Assembly: GCA_910583995.1 (NCBI GenBank)
Contig: CAJTYW010000003.1
Span: 1 to 64,000, forward strand
Direction of reading: 5' to 3'
From: an uncultured Christensenella sp.
Lineage (GTDB): Bacteria; Bacillota; Clostridia; Christensenellales; UBA3700
DNA: 64,000 nt
Below, one piece after another: positions 27,064 to 35,171 of this stretch. Made by a program: the position numbers and the translations under genes. The notes below the pieces were generated by a model, which was not told the DNA's origin, did not search any database, and saw only the letters and a program-made list of their open reading frames with translations. The first letter of the stretch is position 1. Each line of letters starts with the position of its first letter.

Positions 27064-27090
27064 TCTTTTAAATATATTATATTATAATAA

Positions 27091-27119
27091 TTGCTAAATG
27101 GTAAATTTTATGTTAAAAT
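27091..27119 (+). promoter_or_regulatory. Candidate promoter upstream of the GT2-metF-metH run
   Basis: TTGCTA (27091-27096), 17 bases, TAAAAT (27114-27119). It leaves a leader of about 150 bases before the ATG at 27275, in which I recognise no riboswitch. Confidence 0.5.
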
Positions 27120-27274
27120 GTCTGTATGATAGGTGAATTTTAATAAAATTATAAAATGTTTAACCTTGGTAATAAAATTTACGATAAATTAAAATGAATA
27201 ATTTTTTATTGTAAAAATAAAATTAATTATAGGACTTCTGGTTTTTTGCTTAAATTTATTATAGGAGTAATTAA

Positions 27275-28264
27275 ATGAAAGATTTGATTAGTGTAATAAT
27301 ACCCGTTAGTAATGTGGAAAATTATCTTAAAGAAAGTTTGGATAGCGTACTTTGCCAAACTTATGCAAATTTGGAAATTATTGTGGTTGACGATGGTAGC
27401 TTTGACGGAACTGCTAAATTGTGCGACGAATATTCAAAAAAAGATAAGAGAATTAAAATTGTTCACGAGCCTGACCTTAATAATAGCGAAATTAAAAATA
27501 TAGGTTTAAAGTTTGCGACAGGCGAGTATGTAACATTTATTAATGGTGGCGATTATGTTGCGGATAATTACATTGAAAGATTATATTGGGGATTAGCAGA
27601 ACATAATACGGATATAGCATTTTGCAGATATAAAAAATATTTTGTTAGTCATAATGAAAAAGTTTATGAAAGTTTGGAAAATGCTAAAAGTTATCTTTTG
27701 AATTTCGACGAATTTGTAAGTCAGGCTTTTTGTCTTGAAGAAGGTGAAAATTCAATCACTTGCAGTAGCTGGCGTACTTTATTTAAAATGGAAATTATTC
27801 GCAAATGGAATATTGCTTTTGACGAGAGTATAGAGATTTGGGAAGATATAAGATTTTTGTTTGATTATTTAAAAGTTTCTTTGTCTTATTATGTAGTTGA
27901 TGAATATCTTTATTACTATAGACTTGACGAAGATATGGTTCAAAAATACAACAATTATTATATAGAAATTAAAACAACTGCTTATAGACACGTTGAAAAA
28001 TATGTAAAGGACGAAAATATTAAAGGAATAATAAAATTCAACTTGGTATGGAATTTGTTTTACCAAGAATTATCGTCTTTATCAGTTTACTACGACTTAG
28101 AAAAAGTGAAGAAAATTTACGCTTTGGAAGAGTATAAAAATTTTAAAATCAAAACGTATATTCAGAATTCCAAAAACAAAAGTTTTGCGAATGTAATGTT
28201 TATGTTGCTAATAAAAATGAGAATACCAAAATTAGTTTGGAAATTAAATAGAAATAGAGATTAA
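27275..28264 (+). CDS. GT2-family glycosyltransferase with altered metal motif
   Basis: The 329-residue protein has the GT2 opening I-S-V-I-I-P-V-S-N-V-E, S-V-L-C-Q-T-Y and V-D-D-G-S-F-D-G-T, but where the five other GT2 enzymes of the window have a D-x-D-D metal motif it reads F-I-N-G-G-D-Y. The first two Asp positions are Asn and Gly, so catalysis may be weak or metal-free, or the protein may have another role. W-E-D-I-R-F-L-F is kept at the acceptor side. It stands away from the polysaccharide locus and 35 bases before metF, possibly in the same transcript. AGGAG precedes the ATG. Confidence 0.8.
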   Translation: MKDLISVIIPVSNVENYLKESLDSVLCQTYANLEIIVVDDGSFDGTAKLCDEYSKKDKRIKIVHEPDLNNSEIKNIGLKFATGEYVTFINGGDYVADNYIERLYWGLAEHNTDIAFCRYKKYFVSHNEKVYESLENAKSYLLNFDEFVSQAFCLEEGENSITCSSWRTLFKMEIIRKWNIAFDESIEIWEDIRFLFDYLKVSLSYYVVDEYLYYYRLDEDMVQKYNNYYIEIKTTAYRHVEKYVKDENIKGIIKFNLVWNLFYQELSSLSVYYDLEKVKKIYALEEYKNFKIKTYIQNSKNKSFANVMFMLLIKMRIPKLVWKLNRNRD

Positions 28265-28299
28265 TAACTTATATAAATACTTAAAAATAGGTAGAACAT

Positions 28300-29166
28300 A
28301 TGGATACAATAGTAAATAATAGGAAACATTATTTTTCCTTTGAAATTTTTCCGCCAAAACAAAGTACTAGTTTTGACAATATCAAAAAAGTTACAGATTC
28401 ACTTTTGGATTTAAGCCCGGATTTTATTAGTGTGACTTATGGTGCAGGTGGCACAGCAAAAGATAACAGAACTGTTGAAGTTTGCAGATTGATAGCTGAG
28501 AGCGGTAAAAGTACACCAGTTGCACACCTTACTTGTATAGGGGCAACAAAAAGTGAGATTGACGAAATTTTGGACAAGCTTACAGAAATTGGTGTTAGTG
28601 ATATTCTTGCACTTAGGGGAGATAGAAACCCAAATGTTACACACAAAGGTGAGTTTGAGTATGCAAGCGATTTGATATATTACATTAAATCAAAAATGGG
28701 TGATAAGTTTAACATTATGGCGGCTTGTTATCCTGCAGGGCATAATGAAAGTGTGTCACAAAAACAAGATATTATCAATTTAAAAAGAAAAGTTGATGCG
28801 GGTGCTTGCAGACTTATTACACAAATGTTTTTTGATAATGAAGAGTTTTATAGATTTCGTGATTTGGCAGATGTTGCGGGTATAGATGTTCCTATTGAAG
28901 CAGGTATTATGCCAATTACAAATACAAGACAGATTGAAAAGGTTATCTCATTATCGGGTGCTAGTATGCCGGCAAGGCTTACTAGATTAATTGCAAAATA
29001 CGGCAAAAATGATAATGCTATGTTTGATGCAGGTATTAGTTTTGCGATTCAGCAAATTATAGAACTTTTGTCAAACGATATTAGTGGTATTCATTTGTAC
29101 ACTATGAATAACCCTGAAGTTGCAAAAAGTATTTATCGTATGGTAAAAGGACTACTTGAGTTTTAA
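28300..29166 (+). CDS. metF: 5,10-methylenetetrahydrofolate reductase
   Basis: The 288-residue flavoprotein reduces methylene-tetrahydrofolate to methyl-tetrahydrofolate, the methyl donor for methionine synthase. Seen are F-E-I-F-P-P-K near the N-terminus, S-V-T-Y-G-A-G-G, H-L-T-C-I-G, L-A-L-R-G-D and the Q-M-F-F-D segment, all in family positions. Length fits the bacterial MetF barrel. The two genes of methionine synthase follow at 24- and 18-base gaps, so the three form an operon that makes methionine. Confidence 0.95.
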   Translation: MDTIVNNRKHYFSFEIFPPKQSTSFDNIKKVTDSLLDLSPDFISVTYGAGGTAKDNRTVEVCRLIAESGKSTPVAHLTCIGATKSEIDEILDKLTEIGVSDILALRGDRNPNVTHKGEFEYASDLIYYIKSKMGDKFNIMAACYPAGHNESVSQKQDIINLKRKVDAGACRLITQMFFDNEEFYRFRDLADVAGIDVPIEAGIMPITNTRQIEKVISLSGASMPARLTRLIAKYGKNDNAMFDAGISFAIQQIIELLSNDISGIHLYTMNNPEVAKSIYRMVKGLLEF

Positions 29167-29190
29167 ACTAATTTACTTGGTTGGTAGCAA

Positions 29191-29835
29191 ATGGAAGTGG
29201 ATAAAAATTTAGTTAAGAAATATTTAAATTTTAAAGGCATAGACAATGCTTTTGATGATTTTATAGACGAAGTTTTTTTGGAAGTTAAAAGTATAAGCAA
29301 CCCTAAAAAACTATGTGTTTTGAGCGATGTGTCAAAAGAAAACGGATTTTATAAGCTAAATAAATTGGGACTATTGCTTAAAAGTGAAGATATAAATTCA
29401 TTATTTACCGATTGTGAAAGCATTGCTACTATGGTTGTGACACTTGGGCTTGCAGTTGATAAAAAAATTGCACTTTATGCAAAAACGGATATGACTAGGT
29501 CATTGGTAATGGATGCTGTTGCAAGTGTTTATGTGGAAAGTTTTTTAGATAAACTTGAAGAAGAAGTTTGCACTCAAACAAATTTAAATAAGACTATGCG
29601 TTTTAGCCCTGGATATGGGGATTTGGATATTGCTATTCAAAAAGACTTGATAAAAGCAGTAGGTGCAGATAAATATTTAGGCATTATGGTAAATAGTAAT
29701 AATTTGATGGTACCATTAAAATCAATAACCGCATTTATAGGTTTTTCAACTGTTAAGCAGGTTTTTAGCAGTATTTGCTTGACTTGTCCACAAAAAGGTA
29801 ATTGTAAAACCAAGTGCAGTAAGGCAAATATTTAA
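29191..29835 (+). CDS. Stand-alone methionine synthase reactivation-domain protein
   Basis: The 214-residue protein resembles the C-terminal SAM-binding activation domain of MetH. Marks include R-F-S-P-G-Y-G-D-L (family R-x-S-P-G-Y) near residues 138-146, N-L-M-V-P-L-K-S-I (family M-x-P-x-x-S-x-S) near 171-179, followed by A-F-I-G-F. The C-terminus adds a Cys group, C-L-T-C-P-Q-K-G-N-C-K-T-K-C, which could hold a metal or iron-sulfur cluster. It lies directly before a MetH that lacks this domain, so it is the separate reactivation subunit that restores oxidised cobalamin. The Cys tail role is inference. Confidence 0.82.
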   Translation: MEVDKNLVKKYLNFKGIDNAFDDFIDEVFLEVKSISNPKKLCVLSDVSKENGFYKLNKLGLLLKSEDINSLFTDCESIATMVVTLGLAVDKKIALYAKTDMTRSLVMDAVASVYVESFLDKLEEEVCTQTNLNKTMRFSPGYGDLDIAIQKDLIKAVGADKYLGIMVNSNNLMVPLKSITAFIGFSTVKQVFSSICLTCPQKGNCKTKCSKANI

Positions 29836-29853
29836 TTTAATGAAGGATAAAAA

Positions 29854-32202
29854 ATGAAAGAGTTGTTTGGAAAAAAAGTTATAGTTTTGGACGGGGCAAT
29901 GGGAACAATGCTTTTAAATTCCGGTCTTAGCGTAGGCGAGAAACCAGAAATGCTTAATTTGACTAACCCTGAATTAATATTTAATATCCACAAATCATAT
30001 TTGGATAGTGGTGCGGATATTATTTACACAAACACTTTTGGTGCAAACAGAGTAAAAATGAAAGATTATCCTTATAAGGAAATCATTGAAAAAGGCATTG
30101 AAATTGCAAGAAAAGCTGTCACTCAAAACGGCTATGGTTATGTAGCATTAGATATGGGGAGTATAGGCGAACTTTTAGAGCCTATTGGCAGTATGTCTTT
30201 TGATACTGCCTATGATATTTATAAGGAAATAGTTTTAATAGCAGGGGATAAAGTTGATTTGTTTGTTATTGAAACTATGAGCGACTTGTATGAATTAAAA
30301 TCAGCTGTGCTTGCAGTAAAGGAAAATAGCGATAAACCAGTAATTACTACAATGAGTTTTGACGAAAGTTTAAGGACTTTTGCAGGTTGCCCGATAGAGA
30401 GTATGATTGCTACAATGGAAGGACTTGGTGTTGATGCACTTGGTGCAAATTGCTCCTTAGGACCAAAGCAACTTGGTAAAATTGTTGATGTGCTTGTAAA
30501 AAAATGTAGTATTCCTATTGTTTTAAAACCTAATGCGGGACTACCTGTAATAAGAAACGGAGTTACTGAATATGATGTTGCAGCGGATGAATTTGCTAGC
30601 GTTATGGCAGAGTATGTAAAACAAGGTGTAAGTATTGTAGGCGGTTGTTGCGGTACTACAGATAAATATATTGCTGAACTTAAGAAGAATATAAAAGGCT
30701 TGAAACCTGTAAAAAGGAATGTGGAGAGTGTATCCTGCCTTGCAAGCGGTACAAGATATCTTGAGCTTGATAGCCCAAAAATAATTGGTGAGAGAATTAA
30801 TCCGACAGGCAAAAAATTGATGAAACAAGCAATTGCGAGCAAAGACATTGCTTATTTTGAAAATCAAGCTGTGGAGCAAATGCAAGCAGGTAGTCATATT
30901 TTGGATATTAATATGGGTATTCCTAATATTGACGAAGCTGAAATGATGAAGATAGCTGTTAAAGCGGTGCAAGGTGTTGTGGATTTACCATTGCAAATTG
31001 ATAGTAGCGATTATAAGGCTGTAGAAGCAGGCGTGCGTTATGCAAATGGTAAAGTTATTATTAATTCCGTAAATGGTGATGACGAAGTGCTTGATACAAT
31101 TTTGCCTATTGCAAAAAAATACGGAGCTATGGTATTGGGACTTACTATTGACAAAGACGGAGTTCCACAAACAACCCAAAAAAGGTTTGAGATTGCTAAA
31201 AAAATCGTTGATAAAGCGTTGAAAATCGGCATTAAAAAGCAAAATTTGATTATTGATTGCTTGACTTTGACTGTTGCAGGTGAGCAACAACAAGCAACGA
31301 AAACCCTTTTGGCTATTAAAAAAGTTAAAGAAGAGTTAGGTGTCAAAACAGTGCTTGGCGTATCAAACATATCTTTTGGGTTGCCGTCAAGGGGTATTGT
31401 AAACAGCCACTTTTTGACAATGGCTTTAAGCTTTGGACTAGACTTAGCAATCATTAATCCTAATATCGAAGAAATGATGCAAAGCTTTAGAGTATACAAC
31501 TTAATAAACGGCACTGATATTAATGGAGAAGAGTTTATTAAAAGCTATGCTAATATAGAGTCTCATAATGTTATTCAAAATAATGATAACGATAATTTGA
31601 AAGACTGTATTATAAAATCACTTAAAAATAAGGCGAGTGATATTGTAAAAGAAAGATTGAATACAGAAAACGGACTTGATATTATTGAAAAAGATGTAAT
31701 ACCTGCGTTGGATTATATTGGTGATATGTATGAGAAAGGCAAGTTGTTTTTGCCGCAATTGATTAGTTCGGCAGATACTGCAAAAGCTGTTTGTGATATT
31801 ATAAAAGCTACACTTGGAAGCAGTGATTTCCAAAACCAAACAAAAGTTATACTTGCAACTGTGCAAGGTGATGTTCACGATATTGGAAAAAATATTGTTA
31901 AAACAGTACTACAAAATTACGGTTATCAAATTATCGATTTGGGAAAAGATGTAAAAATTGATGAAGTTGTTAAATGTGTAGAGAAGAATAAACCTAAAGT
32001 TTTAGGACTTTCTGCACTTATGACTACAACGGTTAAAAATATGCAAAAGACTATTGAAGAAGTAAGAAAGATAAATAACGATATATTAATTTTTGTAGGC
32101 GGTGCAGTATTAAATGAAAGCATTGCAAAAGAGATAGGTGCAGATTATTATAGTAAAGACCCAAGACAAATGGTTAAAATATTGCAATCGCTTGATTTGT
32201 GA
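29854..32202 (+). CDS. metH: Cobalamin-dependent methionine synthase lacking the reactivation domain
   Basis: The 782-residue protein has three domains in order: homocysteine S-methyltransferase (about 1-290, zinc Cys in G-A-N-C-S-L-G-P and G-G-C-C-G-T-T), a pterin-binding domain for methyl-tetrahydrofolate (about 310-560, I-G-E-R-I-N-P-T-G), and cobalamin modules (about 565-782, with the His-on motif G-D-V-H-D-I-G-K-N-I). It transfers the methyl group from methyl-tetrahydrofolate to homocysteine via cobalamin. Classical MetH is about 1200 residues; the missing C-terminal domain is supplied by the gene just upstream. No stop or frameshift suggests damage. Confidence 0.94.
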   Translation: MKELFGKKVIVLDGAMGTMLLNSGLSVGEKPEMLNLTNPELIFNIHKSYLDSGADIIYTNTFGANRVKMKDYPYKEIIEKGIEIARKAVTQNGYGYVALDMGSIGELLEPIGSMSFDTAYDIYKEIVLIAGDKVDLFVIETMSDLYELKSAVLAVKENSDKPVITTMSFDESLRTFAGCPIESMIATMEGLGVDALGANCSLGPKQLGKIVDVLVKKCSIPIVLKPNAGLPVIRNGVTEYDVAADEFASVMAEYVKQGVSIVGGCCGTTDKYIAELKKNIKGLKPVKRNVESVSCLASGTRYLELDSPKIIGERINPTGKKLMKQAIASKDIAYFENQAVEQMQAGSHILDINMGIPNIDEAEMMKIAVKAVQGVVDLPLQIDSSDYKAVEAGVRYANGKVIINSVNGDDEVLDTILPIAKKYGAMVLGLTIDKDGVPQTTQKRFEIAKKIVDKALKIGIKKQNLIIDCLTLTVAGEQQQATKTLLAIKKVKEELGVKTVLGVSNISFGLPSRGIVNSHFLTMALSFGLDLAIINPNIEEMMQSFRVYNLINGTDINGEEFIKSYANIESHNVIQNNDNDNLKDCIIKSLKNKASDIVKERLNTENGLDIIEKDVIPALDYIGDMYEKGKLFLPQLISSADTAKAVCDIIKATLGSSDFQNQTKVILATVQGDVHDIGKNIVKTVLQNYGYQIIDLGKDVKIDEVVKCVEKNKPKVLGLSALMTTTVKNMQKTIEEVRKINNDILIFVGGAVLNESIAKEIGADYYSKDPRQMVKILQSLDL

Positions 32203-32265
32203 TATAAATTAGAATGATTTTTAAATTAAATAAATATTGAATAAAAGTGATTTTAAAACAAAATA

Positions 32266-32295
32266 AAAAAAGTTTGAGTATTCTCAAACTTTTTT
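32266..32295. terminator. Bidirectional terminator between metH and the SGNH gene
   Basis: A 13-base stem (32266-32278 with 32283-32295), A-run before and T-run after, lies between convergent genes. Confidence 0.88.
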
Positions 32296-32322
32296 GTTTT
32301 TTAATCGAAAATCGATATTATT

Positions 32323-33099
32323 TTAATTATTAGGAGCTTTTTTATCGTTTTCTAACAAATTGCTAATACAATATGAAATTTCTCTTGTTACCACATTATA
32401 TCCTGATTCACTAAGATGCAGACCATCTATAGTATAAGTTTTATTAAGTTTTTCACCTTTTAACAAATGGTGGTGAATATCAAGATAAGTTACATTATTT
32501 GTTATACATAAATTTATAAGTCCTTGATTAAAGTTAAGAATAGTATAATTATCGCGTACCTTAGTAAGATTTTTTGAATTGTAATTGTCAAGTGTAACTG
32601 TTGGAAAAATAGAATCCACTATAATTTTGCAGTTTGGTAATTTGCCTTTTAACTCTTTAATTATTTTATCCATATTGGAAATATAATCATTGTAAGGTAT
32701 TTTATGACCGATATCATTTGTACCAACGTGTAGAACAATAATTTTAGGATTTAAATCAATAACATTTGTTTGTAGTCTATTTAAAACATCTGCCGATTTG
32801 TTACTTGATATTCCACGATTAATATATAACGGGTCTTTATAATGCTTTTTTAAGTCATAAAGTTCAATTATGCTGTCACCTACAAAAACTATACCTTCCT
32901 TTGGCGTATCATTTACTATAGCAGCATAATTTTCCGCTTTTTTAAGTTGAACCTTTGGGGAAGAAAATAGCGCTTCGCCATATAAAAGATAAATTAATGT
33001 AGCACAAGCAAGTATTGTAATAAGTAATAGTACTATCGCAATACAGGCTAACATAATTTTCCTTTTTTGATTATAACTTAATTTTTTAATATTCATCAT
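32323..33099 (-). CDS. Membrane-anchored SGNH/GDSL hydrolase
   Basis: The 258-residue protein has one hydrophobic helix near residues 14-36 after a basic start, then an extracellular SGNH esterase domain. Catalytic blocks are V-G-D-S-I (nucleophile Ser), G-I-S-S-N-K (block II), H-V-G-T-N-D-I-G (block III) and D-G-L-H-L-S (Asp and His). Such enzymes remove acyl groups from surface glycans or lipids. It is divergent from spoIVA and convergent with metH. Two adjacent ATG codons are possible starts; the second, at 33096, is better spaced from GAGG. Confidence 0.85.
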   Translation of the reverse strand: MMNIKKLSYNQKRKIMLACIAIVLLLITILACATLIYLLYGEALFSSPKVQLKKAENYAAIVNDTPKEGIVFVGDSIIELYDLKKHYKDPLYINRGISSNKSADVLNRLQTNVIDLNPKIIVLHVGTNDIGHKIPYNDYISNMDKIIKELKGKLPNCKIIVDSIFPTVTLDNYNSKNLTKVRDNYTILNFNQGLINLCITNNVTYLDIHHHLLKGEKLNKTYTIDGLHLSESGYNVVTREISYCISNLLENDKKAPNN

Positions 33100-33163
33100 T
33101 TGCCTCTGTAGTTATTTTAAAGCAGTTTAAAACATTTATATAATAATGGCTTATTACTATTTT

Positions 33164-33192
33164 ATTATATCATTATTACCCACAAATTGCAA
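33164..33192 (-). promoter_or_regulatory. Promoter of the SGNH hydrolase gene
   Basis: On the minus strand TTGCAA (33192-33187), a 17-base spacer and TATAAT (33169-33164) lie about 65 to 95 bases before the start at 33099. Confidence 0.6.
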
Positions 33193-33342
33193 TAGAATAA
33201 CATTAATTTTTAGCTTACGAATTATATTTGAAATAGTGCTTGTAATGTGAAATTGCAATTTTTTTGATAAAAAATAATTTGTTTGGAATAATTAAGGAAT
33301 GTTTGCAATATTCTATAATGATAAAGGTTTGGAGGATATAAA

Positions 33343-34806
33343 ATGGATAGCGTAACTATTTATCAAGATATTGCAAAAAGAACAAATGGCGATATTTATA
33401 TCGGGGTAGTAGGACCTGTCAGAAGTGGCAAGTCAACATTTATTAAGAAGTTTATGGACGAATTGGTTTTACCTAATATTGAAGACGAGAATGAAAAAAT
33501 CAGAGTGACAGACGAACTTCCGCAGTCAGCAACAGGCAAAGCTGTTATGACAACTCAACCACAATTTGTACCAGATAAAGGGGTGCGAATTGATTTGGAA
33601 GGAAATTTAAAAGTTAATATTAGGTTAATCGATTGCGTTGGATATATGGTAAATGGGGTGGAAAACCAAGATAGAATGGTTAATTCGCCTTGGTTTGCAC
33701 ACGAAATTCCTTTTGCAGAAGCAGGAGAAATTGGTACAAAAAAAGTAATGTGCGACCACTCTACAATCGGTATTGTAGTATCTACCGACGGAAGTGTTAC
33801 CGATTTTGCAAGGGCAGATTATGAAAAGTCAGAAGAAAGAATTATTAGCGATATGAAAAAGACTGGCAAGCCTTTTATCATTTTGCTTAATACAAATAGT
33901 CCAGATAGCCCTAACACACAAAAATTGGTTGTGGAAATGACACAAAAATATGGTGTTGCAGTAGTAGCTAAAAATGTTAGCAGTATGAATATTAAAGATA
34001 TTCAAGAATTGTTATATTGCATACTTGGTGAGTTCCCACTTAGAATGATAGGTGTTACACTTCCAAAATGGATGCAAATGCTTTCTTTTGATAGTGAGCT
34101 TATCACTAAAATTATGGCTGCACTTACAGAAAAAACAATCAATCTTAATAAAATGTGCGACTATGAAAAATTGAAAGATATTTTTGTTGCAGATGACGAT
34201 TTTAACAATGTAGATAATATCAATGTTAGATTTGACGATGGCAGTTTAGTGCTTAACATTATGCCTAAGGAAGAATTGTTCTACAAAGTATTGAGTGATT
34301 GCTGTGGCGTTGATGTTAAAGACGAGTCTGCATTGTTTGGATACATTAAAAATGCTGTAAGAGCAATAAAAATTTCAAGCAAAATGGATAAAGCACTTGA
34401 AGCTGTAGACCAATATGGTTATGGTGTAGTTATACCTTGCGAAGAAGAAATTAACTATAACACTCCAACAATCGAGTCAAACGGAAGCAAAAAGAATATT
34501 AAAATGACAGCAGATTGCACTTGCTTGCATATTATGAAAGTAGATATTGAAACAAGTGTAAATCCAATAATAGGCGTTGGCAATCAAGCTCAAGATATGG
34601 TTAATTATTTGGAAAGCGAGTATGCAGATAACCTAGAAGAAATTTGGCAAACAAATATGTTTGGTAAAAAATTGTGCGATATTGCTAAAGACGGATTGTC
34701 TTCAAAAATGTATGCAATGCCTGTTGAAGCACAAAATAAATTGCGTAAGACTGTTTGCCGTATAGTAAATGAAGGCAGAGGCGGAGTGCTTTGTGTATTG
34801 CTTTAA
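33343..34806 (+). CDS. spoIVA: Stage IV sporulation protein A
   Basis: The 487-residue ATPase is the base-plate protein of the spore coat, which assembles on the outer forespore membrane. The Walker A loop G-P-V-R-S-G-K-S lies at 24-31 (Thr is usual where Ser stands before Gly-Lys), the I-R-V-T-D-E-L-P-Q-S-A and D-C-V-G-Y-M-V segments follow, and the C-terminus ends G-G-V-L-C-V-L-L as in the family. Length matches. It is a reliable marker of endospore formation in this genome. GGAGG precedes the ATG. I could not read a convincing sigma-E promoter by eye. Confidence 0.97.
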   Translation: MDSVTIYQDIAKRTNGDIYIGVVGPVRSGKSTFIKKFMDELVLPNIEDENEKIRVTDELPQSATGKAVMTTQPQFVPDKGVRIDLEGNLKVNIRLIDCVGYMVNGVENQDRMVNSPWFAHEIPFAEAGEIGTKKVMCDHSTIGIVVSTDGSVTDFARADYEKSEERIISDMKKTGKPFIILLNTNSPDSPNTQKLVVEMTQKYGVAVVAKNVSSMNIKDIQELLYCILGEFPLRMIGVTLPKWMQMLSFDSELITKIMAALTEKTINLNKMCDYEKLKDIFVADDDFNNVDNINVRFDDGSLVLNIMPKEELFYKVLSDCCGVDVKDESALFGYIKNAVRAIKISSKMDKALEAVDQYGYGVVIPCEEEINYNTPTIESNGSKKNIKMTADCTCLHIMKVDIETSVNPIIGVGNQAQDMVNYLESEYADNLEEIWQTNMFGKKLCDIAKDGLSSKMYAMPVEAQNKLRKTVCRIVNEGRGGVLCVLL

Positions 34807-34834
34807 AAGCATTTGAAAATTATAAAAAGAATAT

Positions 34835-34867
34835 AAAAAATGTGACGTTATATCGTCACATTTTTTT
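34835..34867 (+). terminator. spoIVA terminator
   Basis: AAAAAATGTGACG (34835-34847) pairs with CGTCACATTTTTT (34854-34866) and continues as a T tract. Confidence 0.9.
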
Positions 34868-34877
34868 AATTATGTGC

Positions 34878-34904
34878 CAAAAATCGCTACTATTTTACAA
34901 AAAT
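34878..34904 (+). repeat. Dispersed CAAAAATCG motif copy
   Basis: CAAAAATCG (34878-34886) is followed by CTACTATTTTACAAAAAT. The two halves match the layout of the copies at 22817 (minus strand) and 44214. Confidence 0.55.
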
Positions 34905-35109
34905 TCCTTTTTATCGCAATAAATTAGTGTTAAAATTATATTTGCTTTGTTGATTTATGTTTAGCGATTTCTAATTTCAAAACTATATCCGCAAGAATAA
35001 AAAACAAAAGCATTATCGTTAAACTTTAAGTTTTGGGTGATATAAAAATGTATTCAATTATAGATATAATAAATATATTAAAATTATTGCACTTTTTAAA
35101 AATTTGGTA

Positions 35110-35138
35110 TTGACGGATATGGTAAAATGTGTTAAACT
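35110..35138 (+). promoter_or_regulatory. Promoter of the glgBCDA unit
   Basis: TTGACG (35110-35115), a 17-base spacer and TAAACT (35133-35138) precede the glgB ATG at 35172 by about 33 bases. Confidence 0.65.
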
Positions 35139-35171
35139 AAAACTATAAATTAACGAAATAAAGGGGGGTAT

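Larger units (their letters stand above)
34807..35171. other. Intergenic region between spoIVA and glgB
   Basis: This 365-base gap contains the spoIVA terminator, a copy of the dispersed motif at 34878 and the glgB promoter at 35110. No reading frame or RNA was recognised in the rest. Confidence 0.6.

Noticed and set aside
30219..31514. Long antisense frames opposite metH, and similar frames opposite other genes
   Set aside because: They mirror strongly supported genes on the plus strand, lack ribosome binding sites and have low-complexity, Ser/Phe-rich translations typical of shadow frames.
29854..32202. metH truncated by mutation
   Set aside because: The frame ends cleanly after the cobalamin domain and the missing reactivation domain is encoded just upstream, as in other Clostridia with a split enzyme.
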